DNA from: Otis tarda
Lineage: Eukaryota; Chordata; Aves; Otidiformes; Otididae
Reading direction: 5' to 3'
DNA: 64,000 nt
Assembly (NCBI GenBank): GCA_026413225.1
Contig: CM048554.1
Span: 57,495,463 to 57,559,462, forward strand
Shown: piece after piece, positions 1 through 13,880 of the stretch
Position numbering within the stretch: the first letter of the stretch is position 1
How the letters are laid out: each line of letters opens with the position of its first letter
Position numbers and translations under genes: made by a program
The notes under the pieces: generated by a model
What the model was told of the DNA's origin: nothing
Database searches by the model: none
The model's input: the letters and a program-made list of their open reading frames with translations, nothing else

Positions 1-3000
1 GTCCCTCCACTCCTATTTTCTAGGCTGTAACTTACAAAAGTACACAAAGTATCTCCTCTTGCTTAAGAATGAAAATTATTATGCTTAGGTATGAAAATTA
101 TTATCAATGTCTATATTCAGCTCTTTTCTTATTTCAAAGGCTTAAATAACTACTAGATTTTATGCATCCCTAGTGTGAACGGATAGCACCAAATAAAAAT
201 GTATAGGCACTTTTATGGCTCCCACAATTTGCTCACAATCCATCATGCCAGTAAAAAAAAAAAAAGCCATTATGCTTATCTGCCATTTAAAAGCAGATAA
301 CAGCTTGTATAAACATCATCTTACATGGGAAAACACAGACTGTGCAGCCAGCCAATAGAGATACAAATCTTGATGATGCAATTCGTTATGAACTAGGACA
401 TATAAATGTAAAGCCTCAAACATCCTATGTTATAACTTTACTTAGGCACATAAAGTTGAGTTTACTTTGTTTTCAGCACCTCAGCTAGAACTTAACTGCC
501 TTTGGTTCTTTTTAAAATTAAAGGAAAAAAGTATGAACCTCCAAAAGAAAAATCACATTTTCAGTGTGCTGAAATTTCAGTTCTATAGAGATTCCTATTC
601 CCCTTACTATCTATTTACTATTGTGAGGAGCCTGTTCAGCCTAATTCAAGCACTGAAAATTTACTGAATTCAAATGAGCCTGTTAATTGATGGTAACACA
701 CATATTTTTTCCTGTTATAGATATCTATCCTGTTGTATGTAACTTGGGAGATCTTCTCACCAACTATTTAAACAGAACATCATAAAAACAAACTGGTCAT
801 TTTGAAATAAGATACTAGTTTTTGACATTGTATGAAAACATATTCAAAACGAGTTAGTTATAAAACTATAGGAATTATTACTGGCTCTGACAACACCATC
901 TACCATCAAGACACGTACTAAAATGTCACCCAGACTTGCTCAGAGCCTTCAATTCTGTGGTCAGAAGTAGATATAAAAATCAAAGTATCGAAAGAAAGAC
1001 AAAGCAAACAGAGGCTAGCAAGGGAGACTGGATGGTTCAGTAAATGCTCTACTAACTTATGGAACCCAAGTTAGTTACAGGCAAACCGCTACTATCTATT
1101 TGTCGGTCTCAATAAGAAACGTTAGTGGTTTCAGCCTAGTTTGTTAATGGATAACTATGCATACTACAGTAATCAATATCAGGTAGCATTTCCCATTTGA
1201 AATTTGAGAGAATAAATCGACAAAAGGTCAAAACTCTGAAATCACTTCAGTTAATAGAGAATATTACTTTGAGGTCAGGGATGTCAGGATTTCATACGGA
1301 GTCTTACAGCTAAGATAATATATACATAGCAAGCTGAATTAGAATATAAAGACGGCTGAGTGGCTCTGAGAAACACGCAAGAGTGCTATTGTAAATACCC
1401 GATGCAGAACCAGACAGCTCTGTGCCATCTCATTTATCCCGCTTTCCAGAGTAAATCTGGCATGCCTGTAATCTAGGCTTCTGTTCCAGCAAGCATTCTG
1501 TCTCAGCCACTGTGCAAACCTTGTCAGGTATCTATATTATACATCAGTCTGCAGCACAAAATGTTCAGAAAAGATTCCTCCAGAATTAGATGCAGAAATA
1601 CAAGACAAACAGGGGAAAGCATCTTAATATTCTTTAGCCTTTCTGTGGTGGTTGGTTGCAGAAACAATTCAGGTCTTCTGAACCACTAATTTGCAAACTT
1701 GAATTTAAAAAGTCAATTATTGTAATGGACCAACTCTATTTTAAACGACTGCATCTGCATCATTCTGAATTTTTCTGAATATATATGTTTCTTACTGATA
1801 GAAAAACTTAGTTGCCTTTTGAAGATAAACAATATGTATGAGTTTATCATTTAAAGCTAATTGATAAATTAAGATGAGAAAGTCTTATTACAGGTCAAAG
1901 AAATGGTCAGCTGTATTTTCTTCCTAACAGACTCACACAGAAACTTCCGCAAGAACAGCACGTTCACTGAATTGTATAAAGCAAAATGTATCAATCTGCA
2001 CTGTTTGATCAAAATGTTCCAGCCTGCAATAGCTTTATTATACGCAAAATTGCTTTCGACAATTTGGGTAAAGTATTGGCAGTTTAGGGTATTTTTATTA
2101 CTTTTCAAAACAAACCCTGACATTTAAGAAATTAAAATTAAGGCAATTAGAGTTGCTAATATAATTCATTAGCCTTCATTTCAGCTATAAAATAGATTTG
2201 CTCACATTATTTTGAGTAACAGAAATATAACATTAAATTTGTTTCTGTACATGCACTCATATAGAATTCTACTGGCTTCCTCTACATAACCAAACCAAAA
2301 AACAGGCTGCACTGAATACTGATCTAGTTCACTAGTAAGGAAAACCAGCATACATTGTGAATGCACGCGGGAAGAAAAATTAATAGAAGCTATAAAAAAC
2401 AACCAGTCCAAGAATCAAGCATCATATTCAGGTCTGAGGACATGAAGTTTTCTATAGTAATTTGCCTGTTTCTCTTCTCTCTTTTCTGTGAACTTGCTTC
2501 CCCTGCCCATGGTCTGAGCTGCTCAGTATTTCCGTTCTCCCAACTTTGTCTACTCTTTACCTTAAGCAATCTATTTAATTTGGGTGTGATAGCACACATA
2601 CTCATCCATTAACTCCTTTAAAGCTGTGAGATGTTAACTATTGGTGACACTTAAGGATCTAAATAGATCCAGTGTATCAAGGTGGGAGGGCAGAGTATAG
2701 ACAGATCTGCTGGACTAAATTAAATCTAAGGATTCTTGGTGTCTGCCAAGAAAGATGCTGACGATAAACTACTGTCTTGTGAAAGCCTATTATCTACAAA
2801 CAGAATAAGGACAACTACTGATTTTTACCAAGATGGAGAGAGAAACATCAGAAAGTAGCAATCTTTTGAGTTGCAAGTGTTGGCCTCTAGACTTTCCTGC
2901 CACATCAAAGTATACGTAGAACAGACACACATGCTCTCAGAATTAGGAAGTGTGCTTTGCTGGTTAATAATTGGGTTGAACTATATTTCTTCGAAAAACA

Positions 3001-6000
3001 GCTTTGAAATTGCAATTACAACTATATGTGAACTTGCAGTGCATGAGAGGATAAAACTGATTTTCTTACTGCATTACAAAATGTCTAATCCAGCTAGAGA
3101 TATTTTCTCACCACATTACTTAAAACATTTATTATTAGGAATCAGCTGCATTTTAATTTAGTTTTATAAAGTCATGTATCTAAGCAAGTAAAACACAAAC
3201 ACCCCTAAGGACATGCAATTTTCTTCTTCCTGGAAACAATGAAAGAAAAGTCTCTTTTAAAAGCTAAAACCAGAAGTCAGCTAGATCCCTGTATTTTTAA
3301 TGAGTCCAGTTTCTCTTTTGTACAGCTCTCTAAGGATCATGACTACCAGAAAATGTGCTCAAGGTTCTTAAGGTTTTATGAATCTACCCTAAGGCCCTGA
3401 ACTGAAGCACAGCAAAGTCAATGAGCTTGAAACATACAGTTGTTGCTTTTTCAGCTCACTGCTGAACATTCTCAGGTAAATTTTCAGAAATTATGTTGAA
3501 CTTGACAATTGACTTTGCTGTAGGTAAGGCAAGCATGAACTTTCAATACACGGTAGTTCTATGCTAATTTAAAGCAAGTTTCATTGCAAGATTATTTACT
3601 TTGTATTTACTGCAGGTAAAAAAAAGGTGCACTTGCAAAGACCGTGCAGCACTACAAACATACTGTAAGGTCATATCCTGCCTTGAGTCATGCTAAATTT
3701 TTTAGAATGGGCCTAAAACCTAAATCTCTGAATTGAGATTTAGCAGATTCACTTCCACAAACTACTTGTGTGACTCTTACTAAATCTTAATTTGTTTTTA
3801 ACCTTAGTTTGACATGGCTGCTAGAATGAAAAATTCCAAGAATTTTAGGCTGACTACATTTAAGCTTTTTTTTTTTTTTTTAATTACATAAGATGCACTT
3901 AACACAAGCACTTTCAAGTCAACATCTTTGACTTCATTCTACCTAAGCTACTGCAGGACATTAGGAAAGCAGCTATTTCACAAGCCTGCAATCCCATTTT
4001 CTCAGCCAGCTGCCCAGGTCCCAGAACATCCCTGTAGCCGAGCCTGAGAAAAGATCACAGAAGGATGACAATAAGGGAAGCCAGCTGGAAACTGGCCACC
4101 AATGAGAGGAGTGACTTGAAGAACCTGGACAGAGTCATTGCAACAACTCACCTAGACACACACTGACACAGAACAATACGGGGCGGGGAGAGAGGGGGGA
4201 ATTGTCTTGATAATTGAAAGTGATTGCTATTTGTTTTTTAAAGTATAATGCATTATAAGATAGTGTACTGCACAAGGAAGAATAAAACAGAAAATTTTAA
4301 TTCATTTACAATATTGACATTTTCCCATACAGAATGCTTGTATTACAGATAGATCTTTTATACTGAAAAATTGTTTCAATGAAAAATTCCTGTTAATTCC
4401 TATTTAACAAAAACCTTGAAAAACTGGTAGAGAAAGGAATAGCTAATTCAATTGGAGCTATTAGTGTTTGCTTTTTTCCCTCCTATAACAGGCATAGAAT
4501 TGAAAATCATAAGAGCTGACTTGGCAACTCCTGTGTAAAAATAGTACCAAGACTCACATCAAATCTTAATTTTAAGCAATACTGGAAAACAATTTTTAAA
4601 AAGTAAATATTCATTGTTCTGATATGACTTAATCACATCTAGGATGTCCAATACTCATTAATTCTGTGTGAATTCAGAGTTCTGTCAATAGTACGGATTT
4701 GTGAGACATGGGCTTAAACTAAGGGGAAAAAAAGAGATCCTAAGACGAGTTCAAGTTCATTTTCCACTTTTCTAAGAAAAGTTAGATTTTTACCTCAGCA
4801 GACTCATTGTTCTTGTCTTGACTACCCAAACCCTACAAAATACAAAGGTATAAACACATACATTCCCTGACATGGATTTCTAGAAACAGCAAGAATATTC
4901 CTCTAAGCTCTCAAAGAAACAGAGAGTGATACACCTGGCAATCTCCTTTTCCTTAGACATCATCTCTACAAGTTAGTACTTAAATACAGTGTGCCTCGGT
5001 TTTCAGAAGAACCTTTGGGTTAGATCTGGAGGAGTTCTGACTTGGAAGAAGGACTTCACCATGAGACAGCTGTCTAAATAACTCCGATAATCTGGACCTT
5101 AATCACTGATCTGGTGTCAATCATCTAATAAATATAAAGAAGACAGAGATATACAGCCACTACAAGGGGTCTGTAGCCATCTATAGCAGATCTCTAAGTG
5201 TACTCTGATGGCACAAGACACGCTTTATGAGTCTGAAGAACCTGAGCTACTGTTTTCTACTGCTAAATCTGCCCTCTTTCTTTCCACTTAAATCCAGTGA
5301 AGGAAAAATAAGTTAACTTACAGTGACTTTTGCAGAAAAAGTTGGTACACACTTGATCTTTTTTTTTTTTTCCTGAGAGAATTGGAATATTTGTTTTACT
5401 TTGGTTAGATTATAACTGACAACTGGAAAGAAGCACAACAGCTTTGACCACACATTAGCCTTTGATATTGACTGTGCCCATTTATACCAAACTATGGCTG
5501 TTGAAACTCGGAAGTACATTTAAAAATATAAGTAAGGACAACTTAAGTATGCTTCTCCATAATTTACCTTTTTATAGAAAACATTACCTTTATGTTTAGG
5601 CAAAAATGAACATAACAGAAAAAACACTTAAATATTTCATTTTACCCTTATATCTTGCACATTGTGCTTAAGAATAAGCAGAGTGGTAACTAGTTGGCAC
5701 AGAAAGGAAAAGAATTTGGACTGTGACTTTATTTTAAGAATAAGCTCCTCTTAAATTACAGGTGTCTTCATTCCAAAGCACAGCTGTTATAAAATATGTA
5801 ACAACTAAATCTCACACTCATATCCTTTCTTTAAAAAAAAAAAAAAAAAAGAAAAGGCTGAATTATAACATTTTACCGAGTTAAGAGTAAAGAAAATAAT
5901 GTTTAAAGATTTGTGGTTATTGATTCTTATTTAAATGTTTAAAAATATTTTTACACTCATCATGGATAGAAAACCACAATTTCTTGTCACTGCTTATTCT

Positions 6001-9000
6001 TGGATGCCTCTATGTAAACAGGAGTGAAGTGAGGAGTGCTAAAATAGACATTTCAGATTATTTTCAGAAATTACAAATAGATTAATACAAAAGGTGATCC
6101 CTGTTCTATAAACAGCCTCCACTGACTTTCATGGGTATGGGATTGGTCTCTGATTCTTTCACTTACACAACAGATAACATATAAGGTGTATGCTTATTTT
6201 CCTGTATATTATTCCTAAACTATTTCACAAAATAATTGCAAAACCATACTTGTGCTGATTTGTGTATTACTTCATCACTATGTCACATCATTCTTGCTCC
6301 AAGTGTCACTTTTAAAGTGTCATCACTGCAGTGTAATGGTTCATGATTAATTTTTGACATTTTCAACTTCTGAAGAGCCACCAGTTCAGCTGCACTGGAT
6401 GTCATCCAGAATTTAAGATTCCTGACGTTCTCAATGATGTGGACCATAGGGCAGAGAGCTTGGCATATTAACAGTAGCAGGGTCATATAAAGTGAATACA
6501 TATCTTAAGATTTTAATGCTCCAGTACTACTAAAAACAGTTGTTTGATTCTTTCTTATAAAGAAAAATTATTTTAAAAGAAAAAGACTATTTTTCAGTCT
6601 GAAATTGTAGACAATATTGCAAATATTCTTTAAATGTTTCTTTTGACTTCGAGTTAGGTCTAATATTCCTTATCTCCAAGAAACCAACCTCAATACTAAT
6701 TATCAGGGAATCTATAAAAATTTGCCTATAAATAATAGCATTTTTTAGAGATACTTTTTCTTAGATACCACATATGTTTGAGACAGTTTGTGTAAGTTTA
6801 ATATTTTCAGCAACTCTTCCAGCTTCTTCACGTGATTTCTTACCCAAAAGACCAATGTGTGTTTCTTTTCTGCAAACAAGCCTTTTTCTGCATTCTGCAT
6901 CAAACTTTTCATGCTACATTTCAGCTGCTTCTAAACCTATTACATTCCCAGGCATGTGTTTATGATGGCTAAATGAAACTGAAGTTAATTGTGACATCTG
7001 CAATAGTGAGCTCTAGTTTTACTTTTTGATTGTTCACTTGCAACTTTTTGAGATGTTAATTTTGCAATTATGGCTGCTCAAGCATTTGCATGCTAACAAT
7101 TTGTATAGTCAAGCACCTTTTGCTATCTGTTATTTCCAGGCTGTTTCCTGCTCGCTCTCTTGCCTGTTCATACAAAACTAAAACAGAATGACTTTTAAAA
7201 TTTAGTAGATGGGATTGATTTCAACATTGAGGGACTCTCCAATGCTCTTTTGCCACTTGTTACCTCTTAAGGATTGTGCTTAGTGTCAGTGAACAACAAT
7301 TACGGTAGTGAAAAAAAATCAGGTCAGCTTCTTGACAGAAGTTCCTACTTGCACTTTCTTAAGGTGTACTCTGTATCTTTGTTTATGTAATTTTAGGAAA
7401 GCAAGAATCCACATTGGAGTCCTTACTAGCTAGTGCTGCTTTTATTCATAGCTGATTAGCTTGTCAACTGACTTCCTAAGAGTCTTTTATCACCTCCAAA
7501 ACATTAGCTGGAGATGCAAGAATACTTCTTCCCCTGAGAGCCTGTGGTGTATATCTATGTTGTTTCCCTCCTAGAAAACAGCATACTTGCTTTTAAGCTG
7601 CTGAAATGTAACATAGCAAAAACTGCACGGACAATTCAAAGTATGGCAGTAACCACAACACAAATTCAACAGGTAATTTTCACCTAGATTCAACAACTAC
7701 AGTGCTTAATTTTTTGTAAAAACGGTATTCCTCAGATAGCAGCGAGCATGCTATCTACGCTTGATATTCTTAGTTTCTGATCTGATTTCCACAAGTCACA
7801 TGTAAACAGTTCATGTCATGTGAGTGAAAGATGGAATTGTTGACTTACCTATTTGGTCTTTCTTTTCCAGACAGATTTTACTATTAGCAAGAAAAGACTT
7901 AATGTGCAGAAAAAGAGAGGAACTTGTAAGTAACGAAATGTTATTTCTACATACATGCACTTCACTCCTCAGAGGAAAATCTCACAGAATATGAAATGAA
8001 TGAGAAATAACACAAAAAAAAAATTAGTATAAGCTACATTAACCACAGCTCCCTCTTTTCTTTAATAGCTTTTTCCCATTCCATGTCTTTGTCTTCATCT
8101 TGTGTCTTGTTGCTTCAGTACTGCCTAGACAAATAACTGCTGAAGAATTCTTTGCACACTTCCCAAAAGGGACTGCATCTCAGAAAGCCAACTTTATCTT
8201 GATGTCTCAACTCAACAGAGTAATGTCTCCTTTGAAGTGACTTGTCTGATGGATTGAGGCCTAGAAATCAGCTGTAAGGGAGCATAAGTTAGCCTCTTGA
8301 CATGTCATCCAAAAATGAAATGTGCTTGGATGGAAATTTTAACAACTACCTGAATATAATTCATTAAAGTTATTGTCAAGAAGAGATAATAAAGAAGCAG
8401 TTATGTGGTTCCAGTAATAAGCTATCGAGTGCTTAAAATGTTATGATAGACGTTTCATGCATTTTAATAGACACAAATGCAAAATGTGCTAGATAGAGAG
8501 TAAGTGTTTTTAATATAAGAAACTGCTCAGTGACAGGCATTGGGTAGATGTTTTTAACACCATTAGCTCTTCAAAAAAAAAGCACATTGAAAAATGAATT
8601 ACTGTTCTTATAACATTAATGGAGAATAATATTGCAGCTAAGTGCTTGCTAGACTCCTTCATCAAGATTGAACTTACGAAGTGATGACTTGCTGCAGAGA
8701 AGCGAAGCAATGATAAAATAGCCCACCTTTTTGAAACAGTCACACAGCTTAAACTAATACATACTTACACAATATTTTCTACAAACACAATAAAGGAGGG
8801 GCCATCAAAATTCTGAAATGCCACAGACGGCTCAGAAACCATGTTCTGTGAACTTGTATTTATGCAAATAGGTAGAGAACTCTACTTCTGCATTAGAGTG
8901 CTATACATGGAAAAGATAGACAACTGCTCCTATGCCCATGTACTGTTCGCTCCTCTCTAATCAGATCCCACTGACCTTAATGCTTAAGGAGTAAGATAAT

Positions 9001-10093
9001 TGCTTACTAGGGATTTATTCCAGACTTCCAGCACTACGAATGTATAAATGTATCAGAATAATTGTAATTTAATTTAAATTAGTTTGGTACCCCTCAACCA
9101 CTTTTTTTTTTTTTACTCTTTTTCTTTTTTTTTGACTGAAGAAGAGGTAGTCAAGCTTTCCCTAAGCAGCTTGATTCTCCTAATCACACCAGACTGAGAA
9201 ATAGGATCTGATCTCACTCTCACTGAAGTTGGCTGCACTTTCTTATAAGGTAGAAGTGTTCTTTTAATAATATATATTAATATAAAAAGGAAAGAGAGAA
9301 ACTTGGCAATTCACTTCAACATGTGTTAGACCTTTTGCAATGCTCAATAGCTGTGTTAGTGAAAATGAGACATGCCATTCAAATTTCACTCTCTCTGATT
9401 CAATACTTCCCCTCCCCCTTATCTTTTACCCATATGTATCCACTTCATTCAAAAAACCCCAAACTCTAGTTATGTGAATTCTTTACAAGTATATATTAGG
9501 ACAGAATGATGGCTGTGAGCATGTGATGTGTTGATTAGAAAAGCAGTATCTACCTACAGAGAGATGGCAATTTGTTTAGTTTTGCTTGAAAAGAGATAAG
9601 CACAGCGGCATTGATTCAGTAAGGCATCTTCAGAAAAAGTCCTTTGCATGTTCTTAACATACTTAAATGCTTTCTGAACTAAACTATTAATTATTTTAGT
9701 ATCTTTTTAGATAGATTTATTTGGAAAAAAAATCCAAGGTTTCTATCACCTGAAAAAAAAAAAACCTCTTCAAACTATAAACCTAAAATAGAAAGACTGC
9801 AGCATTTCTCCAGAGAATTTTCATTTATAAGCACTTCTAAATGTTTTCCACAAAAGTATTAACAAATTAGTATCACAACAGCATTATTTCTTAGAAACAG
9901 AACAGTTCTAATAAACAAATAAGGAATAATGTGAAAAGTGAATAAAGATATCTATATATGAAGTCTGATAGTATTTCCAATCTGAGTATAAAATTAGAAA
10001 TACTATCAACTAAGCAGTGCTAAGTTACTGTTATTTTTTCTTAATACTGAATGCTAAAAATTGTTTTATTTTTAAAGAGCTACAGACCAAAAT

Positions 10094-10148
10094 TTCTTGC
10101 CAGAAGAAATCTTCTTCTTCTTCTTTGCCAGAAGAAGAATTTCTTGGT
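10094..10148. repeat. TTC/GAA-rich segment with direct and inverted repeats
   Basis: TGCCAGAAGAA occurs twice (near 10098 and 10126), separated by a (TTC)n run and followed by GAAGAATTTCTTGG. The GAA and TTC parts can fold on each other. A small local duplication of a microsatellite-like unit is the simplest reading. Confidence 0.75.
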
Positions 10149-10711
10149 ACTAAGAAAAAAAAAATATTCACAACTCTTAATACATACGAAATAGCCAAAT
10201 TAATTAATTATTTATCCTAAGTTGACTGGTTTTATCAGCTGAGTTTTTTTGAGAATTTACTGAAATATTGGCTTGTGTCTTGTGCTGCCATCTGTGTTGC
10301 AGTACTCTTAACTTTCATAGAAATCTGATTACCAAGTTTAGAATGACTGTACACAACCCAGCTGATGATAGATTCGTATATTACTTACACTAGTAGTTTC
10401 CTGTTTGCTCTGAATAAACTAGTCATAAAATTATTAGGAAAAGAAGCTGCAAAATAAGAGAGGAAATGCTGCATAAGATAAAAGATGCTATTCTAAATGT
10501 TACACTCGAGATCTGTATTGGCTTGCATTACGCCTTTGAAGATGGCCAGCAATTGATGTTTAGAGGAGGGAACAATATTAAGGGACTTTTTCCTATTTGC
10601 TGTCAGTTTTCAGCAGCCAGCACTTTACAGACTTTCTGAGCTGACGCTGCATCCAGATCATAAACTTTAATACCAACAAAAAAACTGCTGTTGCATTAAA
10701 AAAATCTGTTT

Positions 10712-11640
10712 GGGAACATAAGGATGGTCCTGTCAGGTGAGAGCAGAAGTCCACCTAGCCCAGCAGTGTGCTTTCAACAGCAGCTAAGAACAGCAGGGCC
10801 ACTATACTGTAATTATTACTCTAACAGAGTCACAGCTTCCAGTAACTGACATATTAAGGACTACTGGAGCTACAGAAACTTCCTTATCACAAAAAGTCCT
10901 TGATGTATTCTAGTCCCATACTACTTATTAACTTCTTGATGCTTCTTATGGCTGTATAATCATATCTTTATAAAAATAGACTGATATTCTTTCAGGTACC
11001 TTCTCTTTTTCCTAGCTTGCCTAGCTCCTCCATGTAGGAAAGGCAGTCCATACTTGGAAACTCCCCTGTTCCGGTGCATTGTATTTTTCCTATTCATCAT
11101 GAAAAGCAGGAACTAAAAACACATGCAGCATTCAAGATGTGGATACACAATAACTGCACAATAGCATAATACTGTTTTCTGTTCTGGTCTTAACTTCCTT
11201 TCCCCATAGCTACTAATATCCTTTGGGATTTCTGGTCACTTCTGACCACTGAACTATTTTACAAGAGCTATTTACAATGACTGCACAATTTTCTTCAGCT
11301 CGGTGCTAACAGATTCCATTGCTGTGTTGCATAATTAAGGTGATTTATTCTAGTATGAATTAATTTGTACATATTGATATTTAATTCCATCTACCATTTT
11401 ACCATCCAGTCATTCAGCATTTTGAAATCCTTCAGAAAACACTCACATGCAGCATTTCATTTGATTTTCCTAAATAATCTCATTGTATCTGCAAATACTA
11501 TAATCTCAGTGTTCCTCCTCTTCTCTCAATCATTTATGAATACGTCAGTAGAGATTCCTGTGGGACCAAGTTGGTAGTAGAGCTTTACTGTGAAATGACT
11601 GCCATTGCAGCCCAGTTCACTAATAAGAATGACGTTACAT
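10712..11640 (-). mobile_element. Ancient, strongly diverged CR1 LINE fragment
   Basis: Read on the plus strand, this matches the antisense of the old CR1 lineage common in turtles and crocodilians at several points in the correct order. A GAACATAAGGATGG start is followed by GTCCACCTAGCCCAGCA near 10750, then GCATTCAAGATGTGG at 11128-11142, then CTATTTACAATGACTGC near 11270. Further on come ATTCCATCTACCATTTT near 11385 and ATCATTTATGAATACGTC near 11530. Coding sense is therefore minus, with the 3' end at the low coordinate. It is far more diverged than the other CR1 copies here and has no open frame of note. Boundaries are approximate; the right edge may lie up to 100 bp further. The family match is from memory. 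Confidence 0.75.
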
Positions 11641-11989
11641 TAGCTTTTATTTATTCTTCTCCAGAAGAAAATATTATTCAGTTGCTTTTCTACTACTGAT
11701 TGGAACATCACTCCTCAATATCCCCAACAAGATTACACTGTAATGTCCACTTTCTGTCATGAAAAAAAACTATGAGGATAATTTCAATCATCAGTCCTGA
11801 AATGCGATTGTTATCTTGCTTCTCAAAAGCTAAACGAGAAAAACATGAAAGTAAAACAAAAGAAATTCAGAACTTGCTATACATGAAAAACTTACTTTCT
11901 ATTGCTTCTTCCCATTAAAATAGTAGAAAAGCCTAGACTGCTTCTGAAAAGTCCTTTTATGAAAGATTTAATAGGACCAGTATGAGCTA

Positions 11990-12356
11990 GACACACACAA
12001 CTCATTTGCATATAAATCCAGATTTATTAATTCAAGACAATCTATTCTTATAGAATAGCACATCCTGAAGGCTGCTTTGTTCCTATTGCTAAAATGAGAG
12101 GTTACATGCTTGCAGCAATCTTCGCTTGCCTATCGTCCGAGAGTCCTCCTCACATTCAGTATTTCGGAGGATCTCCTGCTCCTCACTCCCCTTTAAGAGT
12201 TCAGGCTGAAGGTTCAGAGGGAACAACTTCAGTCAACTCCAGACCATGCCCTTGGGCTCTGCTGGTAATACCTTGGCAGCATACCAATGCTCACAGCCAG
12301 CTAATATATAACCACGCCATGGCCTTGGCTCATATAGCCCCACATATACACTAAAC
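11990..12356. repeat. Possible diverged element, unclassified
   Basis: A GC-richer block stands out from AT-rich flanks. On the minus strand it has a TATATATTAG-like box (about 12302-12311) followed some 270 bp later by an AATAAA signal (about 12023-12028), a layout that could be an old LTR. No end sequences, target duplication or family match were recognised, so this is weak. Confidence 0.25.
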
Positions 12357-13844
12357 TGAAAACTGAACCATGCACCGAAATATGACAACTGGAAAGTCTA
12401 CTACTTTTTATCAGTCTCAAAGAAGTTTCTGAAAACATTTATGTGGTAGTGCTAAAAAAAAGTTAAGTCTTCATCTGAACATACACCTAATGGTTTATTC
12501 ACCAATTAGGGTAACTATCCTTATTGTATGACTTTTCAAATTCACTTAAATAACCATATGTTTAAGCTTTTAGTGTTGCCTTTTTTACTGTGTTTGGCTA
12601 CTGCAGAGCATACCACTGTACCTTGAGAAAGCCACAGACAGACTACTATTATATATTTGATTACCGAGGCACCTGTTCAATCAGTTATATCTTTAAAGTA
12701 CCATAAGAAGCATGTGGGACTTAAAAGGATAAAAAAAAAAAAAAAGATGGATGAAAAGAGTGAAAAGAAGGAAAGAAGCATACACACAAAAATAATAACA
12801 TCTGTTTTCTAGTAAGAGAACTTGAAATGATATTTTATTGACAGTCTGCCAAAAGACTAATGGCAATTTCCCCCTTTGTAGCTAAGAAAAAGCAAACACA
12901 GATGAGGTTTTATAAGCAGCAAGTAGAACGCAAGCAGCAAGTAGGCAGGGAAATAAACCTTATTGCTGTCTTTCATGTAGGCTGGAAGCACTGATAGAGC
13001 AAAGCTTTCAATCTCCAGCAGCTGACCTTGAAAGCTTTGTCAGTAGGGAGAAAATAAATATAATAGATACTTAAATGGTCAGTCAGCAAACCTAAAGCAC
13101 TTATTTTCACTTTAATGAAAGTTTGAGCTTTTGTTCGGGATGTTAACGTGACAGTTCTCTCCTGTGCCTCAGCTAAGTAGGTTCAGGCCTGAGCTACAGA
13201 GGAACTTATGGGTGCCTCACCACTGGCGTTGACAAATTATACATGTGTAAGATTCTTCTAAAGATTTCTTTATAATTGGAAAATTTGAATCAACTAGCTA
13301 ATGTCCTTTATTAGTTCAGGTTTTTGGGTTTTTTTTTCCTTTTAACAACTGTAACTGGATAACGAAGGGGTAAAAATGGCTGCCTTTTAGATAACTTGAG
13401 TATTTCTCTGCAAGATTTCTGTGTTTACCAAAGTATACATTTTAGCTGAGACATAAGTATATCACAAGACTGATTTTTTTAAATCGCCCATTAAGGGGGA
13501 GTGCTCACACTCACAAGTCCAATATACCTTCACTGTTACCTTCTCAGAATCCTCTCTCAAGCCAAACTACATCCATATGAAATTTCACAAAAAGCCACAG
13601 CACAAAGCAGATTTTAAACCTTTCTTATCTCTTGTGAATGGTCAAAAAGCACAGCATTCCCTCAGCTGACATCTCCTAACGCGTATCCTCTTCTTGACGC
13701 TTACAATGGTTTTTCCTCAAGCTTGAAACTCCCTAAAAAAGATATTTCCCCAGATATTTGCCAGGTTCAACTTAAAGCTTGTTTTATGAGCCAGATTCAG
13801 GAGAGAAGGAAAATAGTTGTGATGTATGTAACTGAAGATGCAGA

Positions 13845-13880
13845 CAGAAACCCTTCCAACCCCAGAAACCCTTCCAACAT
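13845..13880 (+). repeat. Two-copy tandem repeat, 18-bp unit
   Basis: CAGAAACCCTTCCAAC occurs twice in immediate succession with an 18-bp period. It is a simple tandem duplication with no other function apparent. Confidence 0.85.
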
